Shown here one piece after another: positions 26,599 to 34,768 of a stretch of DNA of 64,000 bases (the first letter of the stretch is position 1; every line of letters starts with the position of its first letter). Made by a program: the position numbers and the translations under genes. The notes beneath the pieces are model-generated. The model saw only the letters and a program-made list of their open reading frames with translations. It had not been told where the DNA came from and did not search any database. The DNA is from Chryseobacterium sp. G0201 (lineage in GTDB: Bacteria > Bacteroidota > Bacteroidia > Flavobacteriales > Weeksellaceae), in NCBI RefSeq assembly GCF_003815655.1, contig NZ_CP033917.1, positions 4,712,001-4,776,000 of the forward strand, in the 5' to 3' direction.

Positions 26599-26743
26599 TT
26601 TTTTAAACTAATTCCTTTATCAAATGTTAAAGGAGAGAATAATTTATTATATTTATTCATTACTTAAAATTCTTTTTTTACTAAATATTACCAGTCTTGC
26701 AAAGTTGGGCTGATAACAATATCATTCACGCTAACATTAGAGT
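26599..26743. other. island right-end DNA without a gene
   Basis: AT-rich sequence between the oxidoreductase remnant and the right repeat. A stretch around 26693-26741 (CTTGCAAAGTTGGGC ... CACGCTAACATTAG) resembles one half of the hairpin element at 25357, in degenerate form. No open frame is convincing. Confidence 0.35.
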
Positions 26744-26757
26744 CCTGTCGAGGTCAA
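26744..26757 (+). repeat. attR-like direct repeat of the tRNA-Arg end
   Basis: Sequence tcctgtcgaggtca, an exact copy of the tRNA 3' end at 11178-11191, without the rest of the tRNA. It marks the right boundary of the island. Confidence 0.75.
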
Positions 26758-26760
26758 TTA

Positions 26761-26797
26761 ATGAGACAACTAATAAATAGTTGTCTCATTTTTTTAT
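26761..26797 (+). terminator. terminator originally following tRNA-Arg
   Basis: A perfect 12-bp stem (ATGAGACAACTA with TAGTTGTCTCAT), 5-base loop and T7 run, 3 bases after the right repeat. Such a position suggests it served the tRNA before the island entered. Confidence 0.85.
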
Positions 26798-26825
26798 CCA
26801 TAAATATCTCTTTATCAAATTTTAA

Positions 26826-26854
26826 ACAAAAAAATCCCAAATGAACGGGATTTT
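26826..26854 (-). terminator. terminator after the DUF2911 gene
   Basis: An 8-bp stem (AAAATCCC with GGGATTTT), 8-base loop, T-run on the minus strand. It ends the PIG-L/symporter operon. Confidence 0.75.
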
Positions 26855-26872
26855 AATTTTTCATATTTACAT

Positions 26873-27391
26873 TTATTTTATCTCTACAGGAACTGAGATT
26901 TTATCCCAATCCATTGTAAATCCATTACTGTTTATTTTATAAACTAAAGTTTCCTGTGTTGCTTGTAAAGCTTTTGTTTTAACATCAACACGTAAAGCAT
27001 CTTTAGCTTCTTCGTATTTATAAGCGCCCCATTGTTTTGGCTCCTTGTTAAAAATCGCAGTCCAGGTTCCGGTTTCTTTAGGGATTAAGAAAAAGCTATA
27101 TTTACCTGCAGAAAGCTTTTTACCCTGAACGGTAATGTCTTTATCGGTTTCGAAAGTCGTTGCTTCATTGGCTCCCGCACGCCAAACTTTACCATAAGCT
27201 TCTAAACCACCCCATATTGTACGCCCTTTAACTGAAGGACTGCTATAGGCAATTGTAATGGTTGCGTCTTTAATTTTTCCCGTTGCAGTAGCCGCAGGGC
27301 TGGCTGGTTTTTTAGTTTCCTGTGCAAATGCATTAAAGGAGATTGCCATTGTTGCAACAAGTACGGTTGCAGATTTAATCATTGTTTTCAT
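26873..27391 (-). CDS. DUF2911 family secreted protein
   Basis: The 172-residue protein has a signal peptide ending in NAFAQ. The mature part matches DUF2911: ATITIAYSSPSVKGRTIWGG, YGKVWRAGANEATTFE, LSAGKYSFFLIPKETGTWTAIFNK, and WGAYKYEEAKDALRV. This family is exported and of unknown function in Bacteroidota. It starts 27 bases after the symporter stop on the same strand and ends at a terminator, so it is likely the last gene of the operon. Confidence 0.9.
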   Translation of the reverse strand: MKTMIKSATVLVATMAISFNAFAQETKKPASPAATATGKIKDATITIAYSSPSVKGRTIWGGLEAYGKVWRAGANEATTFETDKDITVQGKKLSAGKYSFFLIPKETGTWTAIFNKEPKQWGAYKYEEAKDALRVDVKTKALQATQETLVYKINSNGFTMDWDKISVPVEIK

Positions 27392-27417
27392 AATATTTTT
27401 TGTTTATTGTTGTTCGT

Positions 27418-29109
27418 TTACGAATTTACTGCTTTCGGCTTATAAAACAATAACCCGATTGTCGAAAATATAATTACTGCCGCTGCCCCGATTACGTTTA
27501 GCCAAAGGAAAGAAACGATATCGAACTGATAAACGGCAATTACAGCAATTTCTGATAAGATTGCAGAAATAAATACAATCGCTCCGTTGACTTTTTTATA
27601 GTAAAATGCGACAAGAAAAATCCCCAATATCGGACCGTAGAAAAGAGAACCTAATACATTGACCGCTTCAATAAGGGAACCCATCTGAGTGGCAAACATA
27701 GCTACGCCGATTGAGAAAATACCCCAAGCCAAAGTGTGCAGTCGACTGTACTTCAATTCGGTTTCATCATCAGGAATTTCTTTTTTAAATATCAAATGAA
27801 CATCTTTTAATGAGCAAGCGGCAAGGGAATTCAGCGCTGCGGAAATTGAACCCCAGCTGGCCAGAAAAATGACGGCGAACAGTAAACCTATCATTCCTAC
27901 AGGCAGGGTATTTTTTACGAAATAAAGGAAAATATAATTGGTATCCGTTTTCTCCGCGTTGTAGTTTGAATTATTGATTGCTTCTTCTACCCTTCCGTGC
28001 AAGTCTTTTACCTGAGTTTGTGTGTTTTTAAAATCCTCTATTCTTTCTTTAAGTTGTGGAGATTGAGTTTCTTTCAATTGTAAAATTTCTTTCGATTCTT
28101 CGTTAAATTTTACTTGCAGATTCTGATGCTCTTTTTCAAAAATCGAAGCCTGTTCAGGTTGTGTTTCCTTTAGATGTTGATAAGAGCGTTCGTTAAAATA
28201 AATCGGAGCCGGTTTTAGAGAAAAGAAAGCGAAAAGCAAAGCACCGATCAGGAGAATAGCAAATTGCATCGGAATTTTAACCAATCCGTTCAACAGCAAG
28301 CCCATTTTTGCATTGGTATTGTCTTTCGCAGTAATATATCTCCCAACCTGACTCTGATCCGTACCGAAGTAAGAAAGTGCCAGAAAAAAACCACCAATTA
28401 GCCCGCTCCAAATATTGTATTTGTCTTTCCAATCGAATTCTGTGGTGATGACATTGAGCTTTCCGGATTTTCCTGCCAAATAAAGCGCATCTTTAAAACC
28501 AATTCCATTCGGCATATTTTGAATAAGTAAATACCCTGCAAAAGCCATTGTTCCCAGAATAATGAGAAACTGTAATTTTTGGGTGTGAGCGATTGCTTTT
28601 GCTCCGCCGACATAGGTATAAATCAACAGAATACCCCCTGTTAAAACATTGGTTAAGTAAATATTCCAGTTTAAAACGCTTGACAGGATGATACTCGGAG
28701 CGTAAATGCTGATACCTGTTGATAAGCCTCTCGAAAAAAGAAAAAGCAGTGAAGTAAGTACCCTTGTTTTTTTATCAAAACGGTTCTCCAGATATTCATA
28801 GGCCGTGTAAACATTTAAGCGCTGAAAAATTGGGATGAAAGTGATACAAATAACAATCATCGCCAAAGGCAAACCAAAGTAATACTGAACGAAACGCATC
28901 CCGTCTGTATACGCCTGACCAGGTGCCGAAAGAAATGTGATGGCACTAGCCTGCGTAGCCATAATACCGATCAGCACAATGTACCAAGGCATCTTGTTAT
29001 CTGCTTTAAGGTATGATTCGTTGCTTTTTTGGCCACGACCGATGAATACGCCGTAAACCACTACTGCAACCAATGTAAAAATAAGAACTGTCCAATCTAT
29101 AGTACTCAT
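27418..29109 (-). CDS. sodium:solute symporter family protein
   Basis: An inner-membrane transporter of the SSS family with about 13 membrane helices and a cytoplasmic loop of about 90 residues between helices 8 and 9 (KETQPEQASIFEKEHQNLQV and on) that is predicted helical. It begins MSTIDWTVLIFTLVAVVVYG, with the family segment ATQASAITFLSAPGQAYTDG near residue 53. I take the ATG at 29109, since it overlaps the stop of the small upstream ORF by ATGA, rather than a TTG at 29115. Substrate unknown. Context with a PIG-L deacetylase suggests amino-sugar or related solute uptake (inferred). Confidence 0.88.
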   Translation of the reverse strand: MSTIDWTVLIFTLVAVVVYGVFIGRGQKSNESYLKADNKMPWYIVLIGIMATQASAITFLSAPGQAYTDGMRFVQYYFGLPLAMIVICITFIPIFQRLNVYTAYEYLENRFDKKTRVLTSLLFLFSRGLSTGISIYAPSIILSSVLNWNIYLTNVLTGGILLIYTYVGGAKAIAHTQKLQFLIILGTMAFAGYLLIQNMPNGIGFKDALYLAGKSGKLNVITTEFDWKDKYNIWSGLIGGFFLALSYFGTDQSQVGRYITAKDNTNAKMGLLLNGLVKIPMQFAILLIGALLFAFFSLKPAPIYFNERSYQHLKETQPEQASIFEKEHQNLQVKFNEESKEILQLKETQSPQLKERIEDFKNTQTQVKDLHGRVEEAINNSNYNAEKTDTNYIFLYFVKNTLPVGMIGLLFAVIFLASWGSISAALNSLAACSLKDVHLIFKKEIPDDETELKYSRLHTLAWGIFSIGVAMFATQMGSLIEAVNVLGSLFYGPILGIFLVAFYYKKVNGAIVFISAILSEIAVIAVYQFDIVSFLWLNVIGAAAVIIFSTIGLLFYKPKAVNS

Positions 29110-29210
29110 GCCCAAAATTTAGTAAACAAATAATAAAATGCGATCTGCAATACTAATGCAACTGCTAATAGTATGTACCAAATATTCCAATTTTTAAGTT
29201 GATTTTTCAT
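29106..29210 (-). CDS. 34-residue single-pass membrane peptide
   Basis: An open frame MKNQLKNWNIWYILLAVALV followed by LQIAFYYLFTKFWA, with a positively charged start and one membrane helix. Its ATG shares a base with the stop of the deacetylase gene (TGATG), and its stop overlaps the symporter ATG (ATGA). Both junctions point to translational coupling. Possibly a small accessory subunit of the symporter. It is too short for standard gene finders and likely overlooked. Confidence 0.65.
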   Translation of the reverse strand: MKNQLKNWNIWYILLAVALVLQIAFYYLFTKFWA

Positions 29211-31714
29211 CAGTTTTTCTGTGCAGATAAAAAGTTTAAAAATAAACGTGCCGCCCCAACATTTCCTGCAGGCAGCTGTCTGAAAAATGCCAACGGAGTA
29301 TAAATAAAATTACCCTTCCCGTATTTGGCATATAAAGTTGATCCCTGCAAAGGCTGTTCACCTGTATCGTGCATTTCAAAAAGTGGTTCATACGCTGCAT
29401 CCCATTGATCAGGGAAATAGGCGCCACGCTCCTGTACCCAACCTTTAAAATCATCCGCAGTAATTTTGTTCGGAAAGTTCAGTAATTTATGATTAGGATT
29501 TAAAAATTTAACCTCAGCATTTTCTTCGGTAACCCGCTTATTGGCAATCGTAAAATTATACATTCCCAATTGGTCAACCGTTGTATCTTGGTTGGTGTTA
29601 TACTGCATCACCAAATTACCTCCGGCTTTTACATAAGACCATAAAAAAGGCATCCAACGACCCAACTTTTTCTCTGTGTTATTAGCACGAACACCCAATA
29701 CGATAGCATCATATTGCGACAGCTTGTTTTGACTAACATTTGCTCCGGATTCATTTAAGCTGCCATAAAAATCTTCGTCTTTCAAGACATCTACCTGAAT
29801 ACCTGCAATGCGCAGAAACTCAGGAATGAAATCGCCCGCACCTTGTATGTAACCTACTTTTTTAACCTTCGCCTGAATATCGCCTTTCATGACAGTTACA
29901 GTTGCAGGCGTAAAATATTGTAAGGAAGGTAAATGCGGGTACTGAATTAATACCTGTTTTTTATTATAAGTAACTTCGTCTGCAATAAAATTGGCATCCA
30001 ATTGCAAACGGGATGAGTTTATTGTGGCAAGCTTCGTTTTTGGAATAACGTAATCTATGGTAATATCTTTTCCATTGAGCGAACTTACATCAGCGCCGCC
30101 TAATCGTTCTCCTTTATACATAAGGTTTAGAACACCTTTATTAAAATTTTTGTTAGAATTAACTTTAAAATTTAAACTTAAATGCAAGTCTTCATTTTCT
30201 TTGGCTACATAAAGAGGTTGTGTAAATTTCAGTTCCAATGCAGGAACAATGCGCAACGCTTCTACCACATCACCACGTACCGGATCTAATTTCTTGAAAG
30301 ATAAAGGAAGTTTAACCTGAAACTTTTCTGAACCTATTTTTAAATCAAGCAAAACATTCAGTGGTGATTCTGCTTCGGGCAAACCGATTAAAGTATTATT
30401 TGGAACAGAGAAAGTTGCTGCATTTGTAGGAGATTTTGCCAACCAGTAAGGTTCTGTGAGTGCTGCATCTGCAGGAATCTGAATTTTATGTTCAATGGTA
30501 ATTAAAGAATCTTTTGAGAGTTTTCTGTTGAAAATTTCTGACTGATTTAACCATTTTACATTGTCTAAAACGACAGGATTTTCAGCTCTTGAAATCAGAT
30601 TTAATCTGAAATTGTAGTTATCCCCTTCAACAGCTTCAGCCTGATTGGTAACTACCTCGCCCATAAACCCCGCACAGCTTAAAATGATATTGTCGAGTGC
30701 AGTAATTTTATCCTTTTTTAGATCTAAATCTTGTAGCGCCATTACCTTTTTTCGCAAAACAAGCAAAGCGGGCAAGCTCAAGTCAGGTTGATTAAAATTG
30801 AAACCGGAAATAATTTTGTCCAGTGAATTGTCAATATCTGTGTTTCCTTTTGTAGTCCATGTTTTAACTATTCCATCAAAAAGTGTTGCTTTTGCTGGCT
30901 CACCGGCAACGTGACTAAAATATTCAGTTTTGATCCCGGCTACAGACTGTGTTCCCGCACCCTGACTTTTATGTAAACTTCTGCTTAATCCTGCCAATTC
31001 ACCATAGCCCATTCCCAATTGCGCATCATATTGCCCAACGGTAACTTTCAATTGATTTTCAGCTGTAGTATTGACCGCGCCAAATCGGAAAGTATTCCAC
31101 AATACGCGTTTTGGCTGCCATATAGTAACATATTTTAGTTGATTTGGAAAAGCTGTTTTATCGCCTGCCAGCTTAAAAGCTTTTTCCGCAACCACAGCCG
31201 AAGCTGCATGTTGTCCGTGACCTGCCGCAGCAGTAGGAGGAAAACGACAAATGATCACATCAGGACGGAATTTACGGATGACCCAAACTACGTCAGCGAT
31301 AATGCTGTCTTCATTCCATTGTTTAAAGGTATCGGTCGTATTTTTAGAGAATCCGAAATCAATCGCCCGAGTAAAAAACTGCTGGGCGCCGTCTAACTTT
31401 CTTGCCTCTAAAAGCTCATGCGTTCTGATTAAACCCAATGCTGCCCCCTGCTCTGTGCCTAATAAATTCTGACCACCATCACCTCTGGTTAAAGACAAAT
31501 AGCCCGTTTCTACATTTTGATCGTTGATTAACCAAGATAGCAACCCTGTATTTTCATCATCAGGATGAGCCGCAAGATATAAAACTTTAGGCAGTTGTTT
31601 CAGTGTTTTGAGTTCGCGGTAAATTTCAGATGATTTTGAGGGCCGAACCTGTTGGGCCGAACAAAAAACCGAAAAAAAGCCAAGGATAAATACAATGATT
31701 ACTTTTTTGAACAT
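29210..31714 (-). CDS. secreted PIG-L family deacetylase
   Basis: The 834-residue protein has a signal peptide (MFKKVIIVFILGFFSVFCSAQ). The N-terminal PIG-L/LmbE domain (about 30-330) bears the zinc motif AAHPDDE and later HGQHAAS. Enzymes of this domain remove acetyl groups from N-acetylglucosamine-type substrates. The C-terminal 500 residues are beta-rich and end in a region resembling a ThuA- or GATase1-like module (around DAIVLGVRANNTEKKLGRW). Start at 31714 is supported by the promoter box at 31734, which lies inside the longer frame from 31786. First gene of a likely four-gene operon. Confidence 0.88.
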   Translation of the reverse strand: MFKKVIIVFILGFFSVFCSAQQVRPSKSSEIYRELKTLKQLPKVLYLAAHPDDENTGLLSWLINDQNVETGYLSLTRGDGGQNLLGTEQGAALGLIRTHELLEARKLDGAQQFFTRAIDFGFSKNTTDTFKQWNEDSIIADVVWVIRKFRPDVIICRFPPTAAAGHGQHAASAVVAEKAFKLAGDKTAFPNQLKYVTIWQPKRVLWNTFRFGAVNTTAENQLKVTVGQYDAQLGMGYGELAGLSRSLHKSQGAGTQSVAGIKTEYFSHVAGEPAKATLFDGIVKTWTTKGNTDIDNSLDKIISGFNFNQPDLSLPALLVLRKKVMALQDLDLKKDKITALDNIILSCAGFMGEVVTNQAEAVEGDNYNFRLNLISRAENPVVLDNVKWLNQSEIFNRKLSKDSLITIEHKIQIPADAALTEPYWLAKSPTNAATFSVPNNTLIGLPEAESPLNVLLDLKIGSEKFQVKLPLSFKKLDPVRGDVVEALRIVPALELKFTQPLYVAKENEDLHLSLNFKVNSNKNFNKGVLNLMYKGERLGGADVSSLNGKDITIDYVIPKTKLATINSSRLQLDANFIADEVTYNKKQVLIQYPHLPSLQYFTPATVTVMKGDIQAKVKKVGYIQGAGDFIPEFLRIAGIQVDVLKDEDFYGSLNESGANVSQNKLSQYDAIVLGVRANNTEKKLGRWMPFLWSYVKAGGNLVMQYNTNQDTTVDQLGMYNFTIANKRVTEENAEVKFLNPNHKLLNFPNKITADDFKGWVQERGAYFPDQWDAAYEPLFEMHDTGEQPLQGSTLYAKYGKGNFIYTPLAFFRQLPAGNVGAARLFLNFLSAQKN

Positions 31715-31733
31715 TTGAATTTGCTTTTCGGGG

Positions 31734-31741
31734 CAAATATA
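31734..31741 (-). promoter_or_regulatory. -7 promoter box (TATATTTG) of the PIG-L operon
   Basis: Perfect TAnnTTTG match 20 bases upstream of the ATG at 31714. Confidence 0.55.
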
Positions 31742-31956
31742 AGTAAATCGTTTTTCTTTCAACCTTAAAAGAAAAGCAATGAGCAACTCAAAACATTCTA
31801 TTATATTCTTCGTAAAATCTTTGTGTGAAGGTAAAAGACAATCAAAGCAAAATAAAGATCAACTATGTTAATTTCTATTGTTTTTAATGCTTAAAATTAA
31901 ATCGCAAGAAGTTTCACCTATAAGAAAATTATCGGATAAAAACAGGTTTATAATTC

Positions 31957-32290
31957 TTATTTAATTTGACTCAGACGAACCAGGTCATTGATAAACGTGT
32001 TTGAAAATATACTCGTCTTGGTCACAAAACCGACATTTGAAGTTTCAACTCTCGTATGTCGGTTGTTTTTATTTTTTAATCCACTATTTCTTTCAATGAG
32101 ACGACTTCTCCTTACTTTTAATACTTCGCACATCTTCGCGGCAGGAAACACACTAGCATATTCTTGATAAGTTTATACTTTGTGTCTCCTCCCCCAAAAA
32201 GATGCCTGCGACCTTTTTTAAAATACCTCGTTCAAGCTTTGTTTCTTCACAAATTTTTTCTGATCTTTTTCATACTCTTAAATATTTAGA
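31957..32290 (-). pseudogene. decayed IS3-family transposase remnant (orfA end and orfB start)
   Basis: The minus strand shows FPAAKMCEVLKVRRSRL, matching the start of IS3 orfB transposases (typical form FPVxKMCxVLKVSRSxYY). Upstream, in another frame, LERGILKKVAGIFLG resembles the end of orfA. Frames shift and stop between the pieces. The catalytic DDE region is absent, so this is a dead fragment. Confidence 0.6.
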
Positions 32291-32364
32291 GTATGAGAAT
32301 CATTCCCTAACAAAGGGTAAAATTATAATCTATCAAACTAATGATAGCTAAATGCCAAATAAAA

Positions 32365-33525
32365 TTATCGTAAAACTGAATGTTTCTTTTTATTTGGAAA
32401 GACTTCTGTCATAACTTTGGCAATTCTTTCTCTCTCATTATCCGATAAATTAGATCCTGAAGGTAGACATAAGCTATTTCCAAACAGGTTTTCAGCTACT
32501 TTTCCGCCATAATACGGTGCATCCTGGAATATTGGCTGCAGATGCATTGGCTTCCAGATAGGTCTGGACTCGATGCCTTCTTCCAGAAATGACAAACGCA
32601 AATCTTCACAAGTACGTAATGTCTTTGTTTCATCTATTGTAATAACAGATAGCCAGTGATTACTATAAAAATCAGCACTTGGCTCTGAAAACAAATCTAC
32701 TCCGTCTATATCTTTACAGATCTCTGCATAAAACTTATGCATCTTTCTACGGCCTTGTACTCTATCATTCAAGACTTCCATTTGTCCTCTTCCGATACCT
32801 GCACTGATATTACTCATTCTGTAATTATACCCTATCTGAGAATGCTGATAATGTGGAGCATCATCCCTGGCCTGTGTAGAGAGAAATACCGCCTGATCCT
32901 TATCTTCCTGAGAGTGACATACCAATGCACCACCTCCTGAAGTAGTAATAATTTTATTACCATTGAATGATAAAATACCGAAATATCCGAAAGTACCACA
33001 AGCTTTTCCTTTATATTTGGAACCTAATGATTCGGCAGCATCCTCAATTAAGGGAATGTTGTATTCTCTGGCAACTGATAAAATTTCATCCATTTTTGCC
33101 GGCATCCCGTAAAGATGAACTACGATAATCGCTTTCGGTTTTTTTCCTTTTGCAATTCTATCTTCGATGGCTTCCTTTAAAGCTACCGGGCACATATTCC
33201 ATGTATCTTTTTCTGAGTCTATAAAGACAGGAGTAGCTCCAAGATAGGCAATAGGATTGGCAGAGGCAGAAAATGTCATAGACTGACAGATCACCTCATC
33301 ACCATGACCAACATTGCATTCGATTAACGCAAGATGTAAAGCGGCAGTTCCTGCAGAAAGTGCAGCTACTTTTACATTTTCATTTAAGAACATTTCCAAA
33401 TCTTGTTCAAAACCATCAACATTTGGTCCTAAAGGCGCTATCCAATTTGTGTCAAAAGCCTCATTAATGTACTTCAATTCGTTTCCTCCCATATGGGGAG
33501 AGGATAACCAAACTTTTGATTTCAT
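32365..33525 (-). CDS. DegT/DnrJ/EryC1 aminotransferase (PglE-like)
   Basis: A PLP-dependent sugar aminotransferase of 386 residues. The PLP lysine is K191 in FGILSFNGNKIITTSGGG, a sequence close to PglE-type enzymes, with LSAGTAALHLAL and LIEDAAESLGSKYKGKACG as further motifs. Expected reaction: transfer of an amino group to the 4-keto sugar made by the PglF-like dehydratase at the other end of the locus, giving UDP-4-amino-trideoxy-GlcNAc. It is the last gene of the capsule operon. Confidence 0.88.
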   Translation of the reverse strand: MKSKVWLSSPHMGGNELKYINEAFDTNWIAPLGPNVDGFEQDLEMFLNENVKVAALSAGTAALHLALIECNVGHGDEVICQSMTFSASANPIAYLGATPVFIDSEKDTWNMCPVALKEAIEDRIAKGKKPKAIIVVHLYGMPAKMDEILSVAREYNIPLIEDAAESLGSKYKGKACGTFGYFGILSFNGNKIITTSGGGALVCHSQEDKDQAVFLSTQARDDAPHYQHSQIGYNYRMSNISAGIGRGQMEVLNDRVQGRRKMHKFYAEICKDIDGVDLFSEPSADFYSNHWLSVITIDETKTLRTCEDLRLSFLEEGIESRPIWKPMHLQPIFQDAPYYGGKVAENLFGNSLCLPSGSNLSDNERERIAKVMTEVFPNKKKHSVLR

Positions 33526-33536
33526 ATTTTACTCTT

Positions 33537-34139
33537 CTAAATTTTTAAACTTCTACTTTTTATTATTTTACCGGGGTTGCCTACTACCGTACAACCATCC
33601 GGGATATCACTGATGATGACAGATCCGGCACCAATCGTACACCATTTTCCGATGTTTATCCCTTGTATGACATTCACCCCAATTCCAATATGGGTTCCTT
33701 CACCGACATGTACTCCTCCGGCCAATGCAGCATTCGGGGATATGTGTACAAAATCTTCGATGATACAATCGTGATCGATAGAAGCGTTTGTATTGATAAT
33801 ACAGTGCTTTCCTATCTTTACTACTGCATTTATAGTAACACCGGGCATCACGATAGTTCCTTCTCCCATCTTTACTCTTTTAGACACAATCGCCTTTGGA
33901 TGAAGGAGTGTCATATAGTTGAACAGCTGATCCTGATCAACAATACTTTTTCTCACTCTGTTATTGCCTATAGAAATAAGTACTTCTATATCATGTGACG
34001 GAATTTCGTGAAGAACAGTATAATTCAGCACTTTATCTTCCGACAGATATTCATCGATGTAAGCATCAATTTTATACCCGCATTCTTCAGCGACTTCCGC
34101 CACTACTTTACCATGACCACTTGCTCCGTATAAATACAT
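33537..34139 (-). CDS. PglD-like sugar O/N-acetyltransferase
   Basis: The 200-residue protein has a Rossmann-like N-terminus (MYLYGASGHGKVVAEVAEE) and a C-terminal left-handed beta-helix of hexapeptide repeats (GTIVMPGVTINAVVKIGKHC, INTNASIDHDCIIEDFVHIS). His in SIDHDC is the likely catalytic residue. Role: N-acetylation of the 4-amino sugar to UDP-di-N-acetylbacillosamine. It is flanked by the PglE-like and PglC-like genes. Confidence 0.88.
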   Translation of the reverse strand: MYLYGASGHGKVVAEVAEECGYKIDAYIDEYLSEDKVLNYTVLHEIPSHDIEVLISIGNNRVRKSIVDQDQLFNYMTLLHPKAIVSKRVKMGEGTIVMPGVTINAVVKIGKHCIINTNASIDHDCIIEDFVHISPNAALAGGVHVGEGTHIGIGVNVIQGINIGKWCTIGAGSVIISDIPDGCTVVGNPGKIIKSRSLKI

Positions 34140-34162
34140 ATTCTATCTACATTTAATTTAAA

Positions 34163-34768
34163 TTAATTATTTCCCTTGAAAGCTTCTACCGTAGCTTGTT
34201 GCGCTTGGTTTATGCCTTCTTTTTTTATTACTTTTTTTAAAGTAAGGAACATCACTTTGCAATCTGTTGCAAACGATACATTATCTATGTACCAAATATC
34301 TAATTCAAATTTCATCGTCCAGGAAATGGCATTTCTACCATTCACCTGCGCCCAGCCTGTGATCCCCGGACGTATATTGTGTCTTCTTTTCTGAGATTCA
34401 TTATATAAAGGAAGATATTGCGGCAACAGAGGTCTCGGACCTATCAGCGCCATGTCTCCTTTCAATACATTTATCAATTGTGGAAGCTCATCCAGGGAAG
34501 TCTGACGTATAAAACTTCCTATAGGTGTTAAGCGTTCCGAATCAGGGAGATAATTGCCCTGTACGTCTTTTTTGTCATTCATTGTCTTAAACTTGATGAT
34601 ATTGAATATCTTCTCGTTTAAGCCCGGTCGTGCCTGAACAAAGAATGGTTTACCCTGATTTGCGAAATACAGTAAGATCGTGACTACAATAAAAACAGGT
34701 GATAATACCATAAGTGCTGTTAATGCAATCAGAAAATCTATAACTCTTTTAAAAAAAAATTTATACAC
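34163..34768 (-). CDS. initiating sugar transferase (PglC-like phosphoglycosyltransferase)
   Basis: The 201-residue small monotopic phosphoglycosyltransferase has an N-terminal re-entrant hydrophobic segment (VIDFLIALTALMVLSPVFIV), FKTMND, the catalytic Asp-Glu pair in TSLDELPQL, GDMALIGPRPLLPQYLPLY and RPGITGWAQVNGRN. It transfers the first phospho-sugar, probably di-N-acetylbacillosamine phosphate, to undecaprenyl phosphate. Its start overlaps the upstream glycosyltransferase end by 8 bases. Confidence 0.92.
   Translation of the reverse strand: MYKFFFKRVIDFLIALTALMVLSPVFIVVTILLYFANQGKPFFVQARPGLNEKIFNIIKFKTMNDKKDVQGNYLPDSERLTPIGSFIRQTSLDELPQLINVLKGDMALIGPRPLLPQYLPLYNESQKRRHNIRPGITGWAQVNGRNAISWTMKFELDIWYIDNVSFATDCKVMFLTLKKVIKKEGINQAQQATVEAFKGNN

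Larger units (their letters stand above)
11178..26757. mobile_element. genomic island integrated at the 3' end of tRNA-Arg
   Basis: The 14 bases closing the tRNA gene recur exactly at 26744-26757. There they are followed by a strong terminator, which is what would be expected after the tRNA in an unoccupied chromosome. The intervening 15.6 kb holds accessory genes: antirestriction protein, ADP-ribosyltransferase toxin candidate, AlbA_2 and HEPN proteins, frameshifted and chimeric genes. Ordinary chromosomal genes flank it. No integrase, relaxase or conjugation core gene is visible between the repeats, so it is probably a remnant or a passively mobilised island. Confidence 0.75.
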
